Assembly (NCBI GenBank): GCA_025093985.1
Contig: JACAAK010000010.1
Coordinates: 1,885,501-1,949,500 of the forward strand
DNA from: Calvatia gigantea
Taxonomy: Eukaryota; Basidiomycota; Agaricomycetes; Agaricales; Lycoperdaceae
Direction of reading: 5' to 3'
DNA: 64,000 bases
The position numbers were made by a program, and so were the translations under genes. How positions within the stretch are numbered: the stretch's first letter is position 1; the number at the start of each line of letters is the position of its first letter. Shown piece by piece: positions 10,393-23,746 of this stretch. A model generated the notes under the pieces. It had not been told where the DNA came from and did no database searches. It was given only the letters and a program-made list of their open reading frames with translations.

Positions 10393-13300
10393 CAAGGGTG
10401 GAGTTGGTGGTGGTGGTTTGGAAGCAATAGACTCTTTACGGCAGTCAACCAATGCACCAACAAACAGAACTCCTTCCACTCTGCACGTGCTTACCAGGAA
10501 CCTTCGACTTCCAATTTGGATATATCTAGTCTGCGGATCTATCTCCGCCCATCTCACTCTCCCACAACAAACACATTTCCGTTTATTTATCCCCCATTGT
10601 CCACCCCCTTCCAGCCATTAGCTATTGCCACACTAGACTCCCAGCAATTGACTCACCCCTCCACAGCCATATTCTCGCCACGCCTTCTGGAGGGGTCCAG
10701 GACCCCTCTCCCGTGGCCTGCGAAACTACTCCTGAGCCTCGGAACACTAACCTTCTATGGAGAGCCTAGTCCTCATGCTTTTCACACCCTCTAATTTTGA
10801 TCAGCCAATCAGGCTGCTATATACAATCGCAAGTCCACCTCCTGGAGCTTATTATCCTTAGTTCGGCACTTTTCCGAGCACCGAGGCTCGTCTGCATTGT
10901 TACTGCCCTGTAGTGACCAAGAATTCCCGGAGGAAAACATACACACACATTTATGTTTGATGCCAGAAAAATAATCTGTGTGCGCAGTTGAGGTCAAGTC
11001 ACGACCTGCCCCGAAACCAGGGATTCGTCCTTGATGATCTTGTCACAGCCCCTTCCGGGTGTGAGCGACAAATATAAATGGTCCTGAGTAATGGAAGGAG
11101 ATATCCCATCTCGAAAGAACTTATCCAGAATGCACAGCTTTGTTCCACAGTTATCCTTTCGTGGTATAATACCATTTTGACATTTGTTCTACCATCGCAA
11201 CTGACTTTATCGGCATCATGTTGACAATTGAAACCCCCCCGAAAGAAGCCCATTAATAACACCGCCCTACCCCAGTGCCTACTTTATCAGACCATCAGTC
11301 CTCAAATGCTCATGTCAGGAGGAGGGGCCCATCAGCAATTCCACCGCTGACAGCATTTGGCTTTATCCAGTAATTCGAGATATGGATCGACGCTGTCCGC
11401 GCCAACGCCTTTCAATCCTAGGACGGGTATCTCCAGCAGCCCAGAACGCTTCTGTACAATCTGATGTATCCTACTGATCAGTACCTTCCAATCTTGCAAC
11501 AACTCTCCCTCCGGCATACCTATCACGGTATCAACCACCGTGAAAACTCTTTGCCTGTTTAGACGCTCCCACACTGGCAACAAAAGACGCCAGAGATGGC
11601 TGATGTGGCTAGTCTTGTGATCCTTGATATATGAGCAATCTGTCAAATTTTAACTTTCCGGAACATTCTCCATTTCTAGGGATGCTTACCTCGGCGGTCG
11701 GTGGGTTCGCACTTTATTCGGCCGCTCAACAAAAAGACATCTCATAGGCAGCGCCTATCATCGCAGTAGTCATGCAATATTTGTAACCATGTACCAGACG
11801 GAGACGTCTAGTAAATCCGGAGAAGTTCGATTTAATGGCTAGCCACTGGCCACGTACGCCCCCCCCCCCCGAGGCAGACCCAGCTTGGCCGCAAATAGCT
11901 TATCACGGGCGACCACAAACACACCAGCCTTACAGCCCGGAAAACAGCATGGTTGAATACTTCACCCCGGCGCAAGCTTCACGTTATGTTTGACGACCCC
12001 ACCCCTAACGGCGACCAAAGACCCTGCCCAGGTGACAGCAAGAACAGGAAACTGGTTATCTACCCTCCGACCTTCTCGTTACCGGGGATCAATTTCCACG
12101 CCTGCGAGAAGCCTGCTGCGTCCCCTCCTTCAGTGGGACACAGCGCATAGAGAGGCTTACACGTGCCGGTCTTTTGACTTCATCTATCATACGAGTCATT
12201 TCGGGAACTGACTCCTCTTAATGAAGCAATCTACCTGACGTCTTTGTACATACCACAAAGAGTCTGTCCACCCATTCCAGAGTCTCCACTGTCCAGATGA
12301 GTGGAGAAATATATTCCGAGACCAGAAGGTCGACCAAGAATGCGGGGTATTGTTTCGAGAGGATAACATTTGTTCTGTCTTGTTATTTCACTAATTGGGT
12401 ACCGCTCGTCACAACTGGGAGCATTCACCGGCAAGGCGAAACGCCTGCCTTGCGCAGTCTCCCACACTCGCTGAGCTTAAAATTCCAAACTCTGATGCTC
12501 GACTCCGATACCAAGACGAGGGGTTGATTTAATCTCCGGCACAATAGCAAAGCCCATCACACATCCAAATCATGATATGGAATCCGGAGTGGGTAGTGCT
12601 TAGCCGCTGGGTTCCCGGCAAAGTGACATAACTTTCATTATCACTACGCATATACTCCCGCTGTCTCCTCCTCTCCAAGGCCAATTTATTCGTAACTCTA
12701 TTCGAGCCTCCGGCATCACCCAGAGAAGCGGTACATCCTAAATAATCACAGTGACTTCACCAACCGTTGTAACTTACCATCCCGCTGACGCCCCATCCCC
12801 CAACCCCACCTATTATTTCTCACGCGCACACTTATGGCAGCCATCTCACCGCAGCAACCACCATGTGCGGCACGTCCATGCCATACCACCGCAATCCAAA
12901 TACATGCCTTTTGTGGTCCATCCCAGCGGCCCACGTGAAAGCTGCCGAGGCTTCTTCTGATGCCTTCAATCAGGACACACAAGTGCACAGCACTCGTGTT
13001 TATAACAAAACAAGTTCCCAACATTATTCAGCCCGTCACCGCGGGAAGTCCGGCCTTCTGCAATTTAAAAAGTCCGCAAAGGCCTGGACAATAACGCAAC
13101 CAAACCACAGGTTCCAAGCAGCCGGAGAATTCCATTGGTTGTTCTAAATATAGCCTTACCTTTAAGCTGTCGTTTCGTCCTCGCCTCGTTCGCGCTGGAT
13201 GATTCCACTGCGATGATCTATCGGGCCCTTGTATTGCGCATACACAGGTCTTTGAGGGGATCTCAGCCGTCTGCGGAATTCATGGGAACCCGAACGTGGA

Positions 13301-14480
13301 CAAGGCCGGCCTTGTTGTATGTAGCAGTTGACTACGCCACCAAGAGTCAATAGATCGGATGTTTCCACCCCAACCTCTCACTTTATGAGATTCGTACAGG
13401 ATAGAACCAGTGTCATGTATCTCCTCGATACACTGACCAGGTTTCGGCGCTCGCCTTCCTTTGTCGATCATAAATAGCCATCATTACATATATACTCTGC
13501 AGGCGTCATACATCAAGCCACATATATCCCGAACTGATAAATTACACCCACAAATGCCTGTCGTTTATGTCAACAAGATCCTTGTTAGGCTTATGGCTTG
13601 ATTTGTACATCCACATCCGTCGCGCACCAATGTCCCGAGGGCTCGTAATCAGGAGAACAGCCTTCCGTAACACTTGTACCGTGCACTTGGATACATGTGC
13701 GCCTCTTCGAGACCGCTGTCTGGGCGAATACGCTCCAGTAGCGTCTGAGTGTTGGTACGGAGCCGGAGGACATAAAAACCGCCTTTGGGCTCGTCCATAT
13801 CCTTGGCTGCAGCTTCCAACACAACAGGGTGACACAGTGACAGTCACCACGTTCAGCGCGATTCCCGACACCACATCCACTGACTCCTAAATTTAGGCCG
13901 TTATCCTCAGGTTGCCTACCGCACGCTAACCACCCAAGAATCAGAGTCCTGGGTATATCCCATCACCCAGACTCGACATCGAACTACATCCACCTTACAA
14001 CAGAGACCAAATATTTACACCTGATGGTGGCATTCTCCGGAACAAAAAAGGAATAAGGGTCCTCGACTATCGGACTGTCAAAATTTTAAGTAAATCGGGT
14101 CAATCGGTCCGTCCCTGTCGCCCGCCCCTCATCGCGATCTACCTAACAGCTGTGTGGACGGTACTGGTAGTTTCCGTAACCCTGGCACGGTCAACGTTTC
14201 ACTGAAGCGTTGCATCCACAAGGCGAGTGAAATTTAAGTGATTCCTGACGTAGCGAAAAGGATCGGAGCGCAGGGGGGACTGTCTCTCAATATCATCGGC
14301 CGTTAGTGGCGGGAGAATTCTGACAATATCTAGTGGATTATTAGCTCGGTGGTTCTGTAGCCGCTAGAGATAGTTGGGTATAATATAAAATGCGTATTAC
14401 TGTGTCATCCGAAATATGTGCGATGAGAAAAAGAAGGATAGGTAACCAGAAGGGCTCGAAACGAGCTTCCAGTCGAGTGG
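10393..14480. other. 4 kb gene-poor region
   Basis: No gene could be supported. The first part (10.4-10.8 kb) is rich in CT and looks like promoter or untranslated sequence. A minus-strand frame of 104 codons at 11332-11646 has protein-like composition (LYS- and LEU-rich amphipathic segments, GLKGVGADSVDPYLELLDKA) but I do not recognise it and see no joining exons. A run of about ten C lies near 11861. Frames at 12.7-13.9 kb overlap on both strands and lack domain features. Confidence 0.45.
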
Positions 14481-17400
14481 TTAATTCAGCGCAAGTCTTT
14501 GGATATTGCCAGCAACAGGAGTAGGAGAGATGGTGGGGCTGAAGCAGTGGTTAGCCACAGGAGCGTCTTCATGAAGTTCTTTCAAGCGCCTCCAGATGGC
14601 CTTGAACGTAGCGATAGATCCTTTTTCATGGATCAGTGTAACACCACTCGTGTAACCAGGCGGGACTTGAATTGGATTTGCCAGTGCTGGGCTCGGCAAC
14701 GGCGTACTTGAACTTGTAGATTTACCTATAAAGCTAGTCACGCGTCCTCGAGGGGGTGCAGATGAACGAACGGAGGCCAGGTTGTTCGGATGGTAGGCGT
14801 TTTCCTGAGGGGCGAGCAAAGAATCCGATGATCCGATGGAGAACTCGATCCGGAATTTAACGGGTTTCCATATACACCCAGTGGTGGAATCCACTCCACC
14901 GAAGTCTAGCCGACATCGAAGTGCCTTTGTTTGCTCCGCGTCCATGCCGCTGGATCCACTACTCTCAAATGTGATGCCGAAGGATTCGAGGGTTCGGCTA
15001 ATCTCCCTTCTAGTCCTTGAGATATCGTGGACAGAATAGAACATGCCCTGGCCATTTGACCTCCAGTTGAACAGGTTATTGAGCCACCCTTTAAATTCCT
15101 CGACTACAGGCGAGGTTACTGACCGACCTGAGCCCCCGGGAGATGCACTTCGAGTCGCGGAAGAATAATTGGCAGGAGATCCAAAGATACTCAAAGAATT
15201 CCTCTGCGAAAAATCCAATGGTGGCGCTAGATGTTCGTTTAGGACTTTGTGTGGCTTGTGGTGACTAACAGGGCTCAGACTCACGTCGTACTTTCTTCTT
15301 CCCTTCTTTCGTCCCCTGCGCAGGGAGCATTACTGTTCGCGGCAGGTTTCTGACATCCCTTCCGATGTCTCTGGTGGCGCTAGTTCCGAGTCCGGGGGTG
15401 TTTTGATCGGGATAAGAACAGATATAGCTCCATCCCTCATCTAAAGTGCTTTGGTTTTCCTTGTCGGCGCCTTCGTTGCCCTTGCCCTTCGTGGTCCAGT
15501 TTCTACGGCTCTGTTCATATGCCGATGTCCGGGAGGGGGACCAGCGGGTCGTAACAGGGCCAAAACACTCTCCGTGATGGTGGGTCGGACCGGAGAAAAT
15601 CTCCACGGCCCGTTCGTCCACACATCCACTGGTCTTGTCCATCGACCGCCGAATGGTTGGATCAGGAATTTGAGGCGCATTCAATGGGGTAAACCCATCT
15701 GCAAGACCAATTCCACACCATTAGGAAGAGGGGTTGTGCCACGGAGATGCACGCACCTTGAGTCCCAGCCATACTGCCTATGACTACATTTGCTGATGAC
15801 CGTTGTGCGCCCAATCTGTGACCCTGCGAGTGTTTGTCATGCAAATTCTGCAAATTTTGAACAAAACCAAGACTCGGCCCGTCGAAATTTCCGACGGCGT
15901 TGTGACTGAAACGAGCTTTAGCCTTTCGAGGGGGATGTGGTCTGGGCCCGCCGCGGCCGGTGTCAGGAGTAGGAAGCGGACGAAGGAGTGGAGCGAACGA
16001 CGTAGGCTGGGCATTACGGACGAGATCTTGCCGCAATTGGTTGCGCAACGTTTGGACTTCATCTTGGCTTGATGTTGTCGGTGGGGGGTAAGGGCCTCCA
16101 GGAGAAGAGAAACGTCGATCCGCCTCCTCCTTGTGGTCGGTTGTCGGGGGTGCGGGTTGATCCGTAGGATGTAGGACCGGGGATCTTTGAAACCCAGGAT
16201 GCATGAAATTCCGAGGGCGATACGGTCTCAAGGGTTGTTGATGTTCCCATTCAGGAATAGACTTCGACTGCTCCTCGCAATCTTCTGGTACGTCCAGGAG
16301 TCGTTTCCGCATAGCCTCCTCACGGTAGACACTAAGGAGAAAATAGAAAGCTTTGGCATGGGCGCCATAGCCAGGTGGAGAGCAGAGATCTTGTATGAGA
16401 CCGTCACCTTGGGAATCTGTATGCTTGCCCCAAATAACTCTCAACGATGCCAGAAGTTCTTGGTCAATATCTTCGGGAGATTCAACTGGTTGGGCCAGTT
16501 GACTTGGAGATGGGGGTAGTGATGACGTCGAAATCACAACACAAGGATTCGGAGTATCACACATAGAATGATTGGTCGTTGACCAAGGATGGGCCAAAAT
16601 TTCCGGGATCTGTAGTAATAATTAGTTGTGGAGACGAGGGATATTTGGACAACCATACGGTGATTCGCTTTTTTGGGTCGACCGTGAGCATTCTTGTCAG
16701 AAGGTCCTTCGCCGCGGGATCAATCCAGTTGGGCATGTCATACTTTCCTGCTTTGACCTTGGAGAGCAGATTCCGAATATTCTTGTCGTCGAAGGGAAGT
16801 CGGCCGGTCAAAAGGGCAAACAAGATGACACCACAGCTCCAGATATCGGTCGCCGTTCCTTGGTACTTCTCACCGTTGACGATTTCGGGACTAGCATAAT
16901 GCGGGGAGCCACAACTAGTTTCCAGCTCAAACGACGGAAGTGCGAACGTGGCCATCCCCCAATCCGCGATCTTGAGTAAAGGAGGCTCCAGAGAGGCAAT
17001 AAGAATGTTCTCCGGCTTGAGGTCTCGATGAATAATAGAAAAGGAGTGTGCGTAATTGAGGCCAGAGATTATTTGCTTAAAAAATTCCAGCGCTTCCTGA
17101 GGGGGGAGCCTCCCCCTGTTGACCAAGAAATCGAAAAGTTCCCCGCCTTGAACATACTCCAGGACAAGAAAGAGCTCCTTTTCGCCTTCGAAGACGTCAT
17201 AGATCCGCATGATATTCGGGTGATTCATGAGTTTCATCATTGCAACCTCCCGGTCTATTCCCAGCCGCTGTTTATCGCATCTTTCTTGTTGAGTAGCCAG
17301 AGAGTGACGTGAGCTGACTGCGGGTGTTATAGGGAGGATCTTGACAGCCGCCAGTTGTCCAGTCCTTCGGTGCTTAGCAATCTTAACACGTCCAGAGGCG

Positions 17401-17573
17401 CCTTTGCCAACACACTCCCCAAGTACCCAGGGTCCAATAGTCTTGGGGTCTGTCGGGAGATCGAACGTTGCGGTAGAGCCTACGGCAGCTTTTTCCTTTG
17501 CCCAGCGAGTTCCAAGAGGTGCCGTATATTGGATAGGAGGTGCCCGTGGAGGACTATCTGAAATATAGGGCAT
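14481..17573 (-). CDS. Gin4/Hsl1/Cdr2-type serine/threonine kinase (CAMKL group)
   Basis: Four exons (16659-17573, 15757-16609, 15285-15698, 14481-15226; introns 49, 58 and 58 nt) give a 975-residue protein with consistent phases. The kinase domain occupies about residues 48-320: P-loop GKGASGRV, AVKIL lysine, IIHRDLKPEN, a DWG in place of DFG (common in this family), and a T-loop with SCGSPHYASPE. Then follow the LAHPWS end of the domain, a long Ser/Pro-rich region and a structured C-terminal part (GWLNNLFNWR, FRIEFSIGSS) that may be a membrane-binding KA1-like domain. Such kinases control septins, morphogenesis and the G2/M switch through Wee1. The gene is divergent from the PPR-like gene, with 215 bp between the start codons. 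Which of Gin4, Hsl1 or Cdr2 it matches cannot be decided here. Confidence 0.88.
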
Positions 17574-17788
17574 GTAATATGATTATGTAGTATAGAGTAG
17601 GAAGAGCAAGGATACAAGGGGGTGCACGACCAGCGGGCGCGAGAGAGAGCGTCAGACGAGACTTGGTCAATGAAAGCCACCACGGTCAGGAATCTTATCA
17701 AACAGTGACAGTGGGATCATGTGATGTGATGCTCATCCGGTGTCACGCTCCGCTGGATTCCTTCTGTCCGAGGTTCCTCTTCATTTTT
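17574..17788. promoter_or_regulatory. Bidirectional promoter region, Gin4-like kinase / PPR-like gene
   Basis: Only 215 bases separate the two start codons, so both promoters must lie here or in the 5' leaders. A repeated TGTGATG pattern is present around 17720; no classical TATA box was evident. Confidence 0.5.
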
Positions 17789-20764
17789 ATGCTCACTTCC
17801 TCCAGTGTTAGGTGGAGGCCTGTTTTCACTGGGATAACCCGCAAAAATGTTGCAAGCCTTCGACAAATGCACAGCCTTTACGCGGTTCTCGCAAGGCCCC
17901 ATCCAACCACTGCACGCGGCGCAACCGAGGAACGAGCTCAACCAATTTCGACTGGGAAGAATGGCTTTAGAAACTACGGGACTTCTCCCCAGTCCCTACA
18001 GCTCCTTGTAGAGGAGTCTAGGTATGACGAGGCCGGTGCTATGCTTTTAGAACTGCGGTTACGCCGGATCCAGCTTCAACCACACCCCATTTATCTCAAG
18101 GCGATCGGTCACTTTCTTTCACAAGAAGTCCTCTGTCACAAGGACCGTGAGGTTCTGAAGTTTTGGCTCGAGCTCTTACCAAAAGTCCAAAGCTCTACCT
18201 CTGTCGTTCTCGAGGGTTTTCTGACTGACCTCCGGCGCCATACCACAGCACAACCTGTGTTCACAATGTTGGTGGGTCGCGCACTCGCTCAGAAGGGTTA
18301 TAGATCACTAGTGGAGGATGAAATTCTTCCTGTAGCAAGAACATCTTTGGATGGAGATGCCTTTGCGTCATTTGAACAAGAATTGTCTCAATCTCTGGCT
18401 GATTCTGTTGTGCGGGCGACTTCATTGGGGTCAACTCCCATGGACTTTCCTGAAGTGTTTGAAGATGCTTCAGAAGACTATGCTTCTATCATGGCAACCT
18501 CCGCTCCTCCTCCGCCATCTGTTAGTCGAGATTGTCGAGGCGACGCTACCGCAAACACTTCCAGCTCCTGATCCAACGGACGGCTCTGTGTTTGAAAACG
18601 AAACAGACGAGGACTACCTCATTCATCGACCCGATGGCCTCTATTCCCCACGTCAATTCCCAGCAGATGAACTCCACCAACTCGTTGGGAGCGAACGATA
18701 CGACGACGCCTTCCATCTTCTTTCGGAACTCCAACACCTCCGCATCCAGATTCCATTCTCCCAAATTTTTGGGACCGTCGCCCTCGCAGTCTTGCGAAAA
18801 CCTCCATCAGAAGACTATACGTCGGAAGAGCGATTAGAGTTGTTCACCACATGGTTCTCGCTTATACCCCCTGTGCACGATGCACAGGGTACGAATAGTC
18901 TTCAGATCATCCAGCGAACGATTATGCAAGCCTCACTCACTGATATCCCCCTCATAATGCGCTTCTGCACAATTCTTGTCGGGAAGGGCTACGCCGGTTT
19001 GGTCGGTCGACAGGAACTAGCGGTGGTTATGCGTTTTGCTTCTGCTGATGACGTTCGGCAACACATCTGGGAACTAGAATCCGCTTATTTAGAATACTGG
19101 AACACATACCAGCCGGAGAAGGCCGCTTCTGAAAGTATTAATTTCTCAAGAAGGATTCGGAGTGACGCCGTCCGATACCTCGCCTACTCTGGGAAGGTGG
19201 AAGAAGCACTTTCCCTCATCCCAGAACGCGGAAGCCAAGTGCAGTTGTCAGCGTACACCTACGACAAACTCCTCCGCACACTTAGTGATACCAGCAACCC
19301 AGTCTATGCACGGTCCATCCGACATGTAGAGTCTCTTCGGGAAGAGATTGTCGGGGAGGGCCCTCAGGCCAAAATGCGACAACTGTTCGCCGAGGTAGAA
19401 GATACGGCCATGGCAGCCGAATTGCACACCGCTGGAATTAATGAGCACACTGGAACATTATCAGAAACCCTAAGATACGTCAAGCGCGCTCTGAAAAGAG
19501 CCGAAGACAATCCACATCCCTTCATCATCGCCGAATTCCTCGAACGGTACCTTGCCACGGGCCGTACGCGGGCTCCAACACTCTTGTTAAACCTTGCCAC
19601 AAGGACGAGTTACCACAGCACCTCAATTCTTCTCTTTGCCGAAATGTTGTATTATCGCCGTCTTGGACAGCATCACCTCATCATTCGGACGTTCGTTGAT
19701 CATTTCTATATTTCTGGTGTCCCCCGCGAAGAGGTGCTACGAATCTACAGCTCAACACCAGATCTCCAATCTGCGTCCGGCTTAAACTCAGCCTTGTTCC
19801 CTCATCAGCCAGAAGAATACAGCTCCCTCACTCGGATATGCAACTTCTCCCCCTCTACCCATCTCCCTCGCGGAAAAGCTTGGCCCATGAAAGTTCATTG
19901 TAACCTCGTGTGGCACGCTCTTGTTGTCCTCACGCCTACGGACTTTGAGCTCGAAAATCTCTACTCCAAGCTCCTCAACCTCGCCCGCGGCAAAGATTTG
20001 ATTCACTTCGCCCCCATACCTTACATCCCTAACACCCCTTCTCCCTCCGCCGTCATGGGGAAGGCGTGTCGATCACGCTGCTTTCACGCCCTTCATGCGC
20101 AGACTGATGTCGATGGCCGGCCCGGGCCGTGGATCGCAGATCATCAACGATATGGTCGGCCTCGACATCCAGCCAAGTGTATACCATTTCACAGAACTGG
20201 CTGGGTATTACGCGAGGACTGGCAAAGTGGAACCTGCGATGGTTTTACTCGATCATCTGGAATCCTCATCCGGGTTAATGGAACGGTTGAAGATACAGCG
20301 GTCAGAGAATGAACATAATCCTCGAGGTCTCGTCGGCTCATCATCATCTCACTCTCCATCTACCCCAGTGGCCTCAGACAATGGTTCGGAGGTTGGATCT
20401 CAATCTAGTCGGGTGTACAAAATTCCTGAGCCCGATCTAGCGTTCTACACCTCCCTTATGCGCGGTTTCCTCATCTCGAAGTCCATATCTGGGTTCGAGC
20501 GGGTCCATAAACGTCTCCTCGAGCTACGGAAATTACTTCCCAAGAAGCAGTTCGACAAGAACCAAGAGGCAATTTTGAACGAAGTATATTCAGATTTTCG
20601 AGCGTTGAGCCGGAAGCATGGGTACGATTGGAAAAAACAACAGAAGGTTGGATTTAAGACTTGGTTGGAGGTGAGTGTGTTCGTCCTCCCTGCATGCAGT
20701 GAATTTAAATGGTGCTGTTTGGTAATAGAACCACAAGCGGAGGAAACAGGAAGATGGGCGTTAA
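17789..20764 (+). CDS. Mitochondrial helical-repeat (PPR-like) protein, with two apparent frame breaks
   Basis: A long coding region and one small last exon (20729-20764 after a 58 nt intron with GTGAGT donor) encode about 971 residues. The N-terminus (MLTSSSVRWRPVFTGITRKN) is basic, hydroxylated and free of acidic residues, as in a mitochondrial presequence. The rest is alpha-helical with recurring pair-of-helix units; LVEESRYDEAGAMLLELRL and LVGSERYDDAFHLLSELQH are two clear internal copies, and LAGYYARTGKVEPAMVLLDH is a typical PPR unit. Such proteins bind organellar RNA and act in mitochondrial expression. The frame changes near 18522 (GTTAG where GTAG is expected) and near 20057 (a G run). 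Removing one base at each place makes the exon length fit the intron phase, so these are probably consensus errors. The start at 17789 is preferred to an upstream in-frame ATG because of the presequence. Confidence 0.8.
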
Positions 20765-21308
20765 TGTTGCTTTCAATAAACGGCCTAACTCGTATGGAGA
20801 TTGACCGGGGAGGTACGATGATTTTCGTCTTGGCTAGACGAGAAGGATATTGTGAGGCGCGGGAAGGTTCCCCATTTAGTTTCTGGACACGGACATAGGC
20901 AACTTCCGCCATCTTTCACTGCCCACGACAAGTTGGATGGTGGACAAAGGCGGTAAGTTGGTCAGATGTCGGGGGGAGGCCAAATCCTGCACTATTTTAT
21001 GGTGATTGTCTTTAGCTCACCGTCGGTAGAGCCGTCGCAAGGTCCTCTGGACCCTTAACTCTACTCATCTCCGTTCAAAATCTGGTCATACGTGTGGGCT
21101 GGCGTTGTAGTCACGGCAATGAGCGAAGAGAACGGAAGACGTGGGGACTGGCAGATAGCATTGCTTGGGCGTTAGCGGTCCAAGTTTGTGTCTCATTGCT
21201 CCATACAACTACACTTACGTACCATCATCACCCAATAAATCAGAGATATTTGACACCCAAGTTATAACCAACTTCCGCCGCCGTCATCGCCTCCATCTCC
21301 CACCCTCG

Positions 21309-22028
21309 ATGGCACCAGCTGCAGCCACAAGCATTCCCCTCTCTCCTCGAGAACTCCGTCGTCGCTCAATCCCCCCCGCTTCCGCTGATGCCTCCCAACC
21401 ACTGAGCTTAGTCCTCCCCCCAGAACAGAAGGAAATCGCACAGCGGCCTGCACAATCCTCATCCGCTTTGAGTCGCGGCAGACGTCTCAAAGCTGAGCAA
21501 CACAGCAGCGATCGCAAGCACGCTGCCACAATTATGCACCCGCCTAACGCAACTGTCCAGGCCACTGCTACCCGAGGAAACGTGGCTCAACAACAGTCTC
21601 AGATGAATGACTTGCAGCCAGAGGCTGGAGAAGCTGTGGAAGATGTTGAGGCCGGATCGAATAATAGGAAGAAACGGAAACGAATGGAAGAAGACGTGTA
21701 AGCTTATTTTTGCTGCTAACGGTTAGTCTTGACAGGCAGTCAGATCAAGTACGAGGCGCACCAGGCCTGCCTCCAGTGTATTAGATCGGCGGCCGCCTGC
21801 TATCTTTTATCCTCCTCTTCCCCGCATTCCTCTCGTGCTTCCCCTTATGTCCTGTCCTCCTCTCCCTCCTCTCCCAATGCTTCCCTCTCATGCTCACGCT
21901 TTTCCGAAAATAACACCTCAGCCTCCCACATCCAACGCCAAACCCAATGCTCATGTAGCTGGCGGTGATGGCAGTAAGAAATCTACTATTCCACTTTTGT
22001 TTCGATCACTCACGGATGTTCTCCAGTA
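21309..22028 (+). CDS. Uncharacterised low-complexity protein with basic cluster (model uncertain)
   Basis: The first exon encodes about 129 residues: Ser/Pro/Ala/Gln-rich sequence, then an acidic stretch (EAGEAVEDVEAG) directly before RKKRKR, a likely nuclear signal. At 21697-21740 lies an intron with TGCTAAC branch point and GACAG acceptor. Two donors are possible. GTGTAA leaves an open Pro-rich frame to 22028 (PPLPPLPMLPSHAHAF, ending SLTDVLQ); GTAAGC ends after 15 further codons. No domain was recognised. The gene stops just before the kinase block K1 on the same strand, in the place where other family members carry their helical domain. Confidence 0.45.
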
Positions 22029-22222
22029 ACACAAATAGAAGGAAAAAAGGTGATTGCCGTATCTTTGCTTTCGACTAGTGCTTTCATGGTATAGCGGCAT
22101 CGAAGGTCCATCAAATGGTGGTTATGCTTGCAAGATGGCGTTCCTGGACTTGGAGCTACTTATCGGGGTTATGTCTCTGATTGTGTCAAGTTCAAAATAC
22201 TCAAATACGTTACTTTTCTTAG

Positions 22223-23746
22223 GTCTTAGTTGACGCTCCGTTGGCTCAACTTGAACGCGTATTGAAGACCCCTGCGAGACGGAAGGCTTTGCAGGAGTTG
22301 AAAGATGATCGCGCCCAACTGCTGATTGACTTTTTGTACTGGGTACGCAGCCCCACCCCGAATTCGCCTGCCACTGACGTCTCGTTCCCAACAGGTACTT
22401 TTACAACCTCGAGTGCCTTCCCAAGAACCATGGTTACGCAAGCACACGCTCATTGTGCTCTGTCAACTTTCTGGAGCCTCAATGCTCTACCCTCACTGGT
22501 ACGTCCTAAGGAATATAACATACCAATCCCACGAGGATAGTGGCGGGTTCTGCGACATATACAAGGGACGCTATGATTCGCTGGAGCTTTGTTTGAAGCT
22601 TGTACGGGTGGCCCAAAAACCCCAGTTGGAGAGAGTACTCAAGGTTTTTCCCAGCTCCCCAGTTCGGACTTGTAATCTGGAACCCAACTAATTTATCCTC
22701 AGGTTTTCGCCAAGGAAGCAATTTTATGGGGACAACTTCATCACCCAAACATCACACCCTTCTATGGAATATTTTACCTTAACGACACGCAGAGAATGAT
22801 TTGCCTCGTTTCACCTTGGATGAGCAACGGCAATATCGTCACATACTTAGGACGTAACTCAACCGTATCCCGCAAGCCTCTGGTAAACTTCTCGTTCTCG
22901 TAGTCAACTTACCTTGTTGATCGGGGGACTGTCAGATTCGTGACATCGCCAGCGGCCTGAAATATCTCCATGACGAAAACATTATCCATGCTGATCTCAA
23001 GGGGGTAAGTGTGACAAACTGGCTCGGCGAACTACAACTCATGGACATAGGTAAACATTCTTGTGGACAATTTTGGGAGAGCTTGTATCACCGACTTCGG
23101 GATATCAACCATCTGGACAAACAAGACACTGGGATTCACATACATGACAGTTGGGGTGGTTGGCCGTTCAGTTCGATGGGCATCTCCTGAGCTGCTCAAG
23201 GAGGGCGCAAGCCCTAGTCGAGAGAGTGACATCTGGGCTTTTGGATGTGTTTGCTATGAAGTACGCCCATCCCTCGTGTAACGTAGACCGTTGGATAACA
23301 CCCGAGATAGGTTCTTACTCGAAGACTACCATTTCAAGATTGCACTCAGGATTATCAGATTATTTTTCTGCTCGCTGAAGGTAAACCTCCCGTTCAACGT
23401 GGCGAAGAATCCAAGTTGGAGGACATCTTGGATACGGTCGACGACAACATGTGGGAGCTGATGAATTGGTGCTGGTCGGCCAAGCCCACAGAACGGCCCA
23501 ACATGCAAACAGATATTGGAGAAGCTTGAGCTAGAAGGGTTGGCAGACACGGAACCCAATGGTGAAGCTCGATCCTTGCGGGAGAGTCAATATTTACAGG
23601 CAGCACTTGGGAAGAGTTCAGATATCAAGATTGATATGGTCAAGGTTGGCGAAATTCTTGCGGAGGTAGGTCACCCGTTGTACCGTAAACTTGAACTCGC
23701 TTACATGAGGTCGCATAGCTCTAATATACAGGCTCATAACCCTTGA
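22223..23746 (+). CDS. TKL-type kinase K1, without N-terminal helical bundle, one frame break
   Basis: Exons 22223-22342, 22395-22643, 22703-22882, 22936-23004, 23051-23260, 23311-23665 and 23732-23746 match the linker-kinase block of the family. The linker reads ALQELKDDRAQLLIDFLYW, then LYPHWYVLRNITY and SGGFCDIYKG as P-loop, LCLKLVR with the beta-3 lysine, HPNITPFYGIFYL, IIHADLKGVNIL and ITDFGIST. All catalytic residues are present. Near 23500 one extra A (CCCAACATGC) shifts the frame just after the GERP-type motif and would truncate the protein. The last large exon is 355 nt where a multiple of three is expected, so a consensus error is as likely as decay. Upstream I find no start exon or helical bundle; the homologous block begins at the GTGATT donor near 22053. 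Confidence 0.65.

Noticed and set aside
12746..13890. Overlapping frames of 70-110 codons on both strands
   Set aside because: Composition is mirror-like on the two strands, no splice-consistent continuation was found and no motif was recognised.
15265..15290. Apparent frameshift in the Gin4-like kinase near its third exon
   Set aside because: A 58 nt intron with GTGAGT donor and CTAG acceptor (15227-15284) joins the frames, so no error is needed.
15451..16519. Plus-strand frames of about 110 codons inside the Gin4-like kinase gene
   Set aside because: They are shadows of the minus-strand coding exons, which have consistent phases and known domains.
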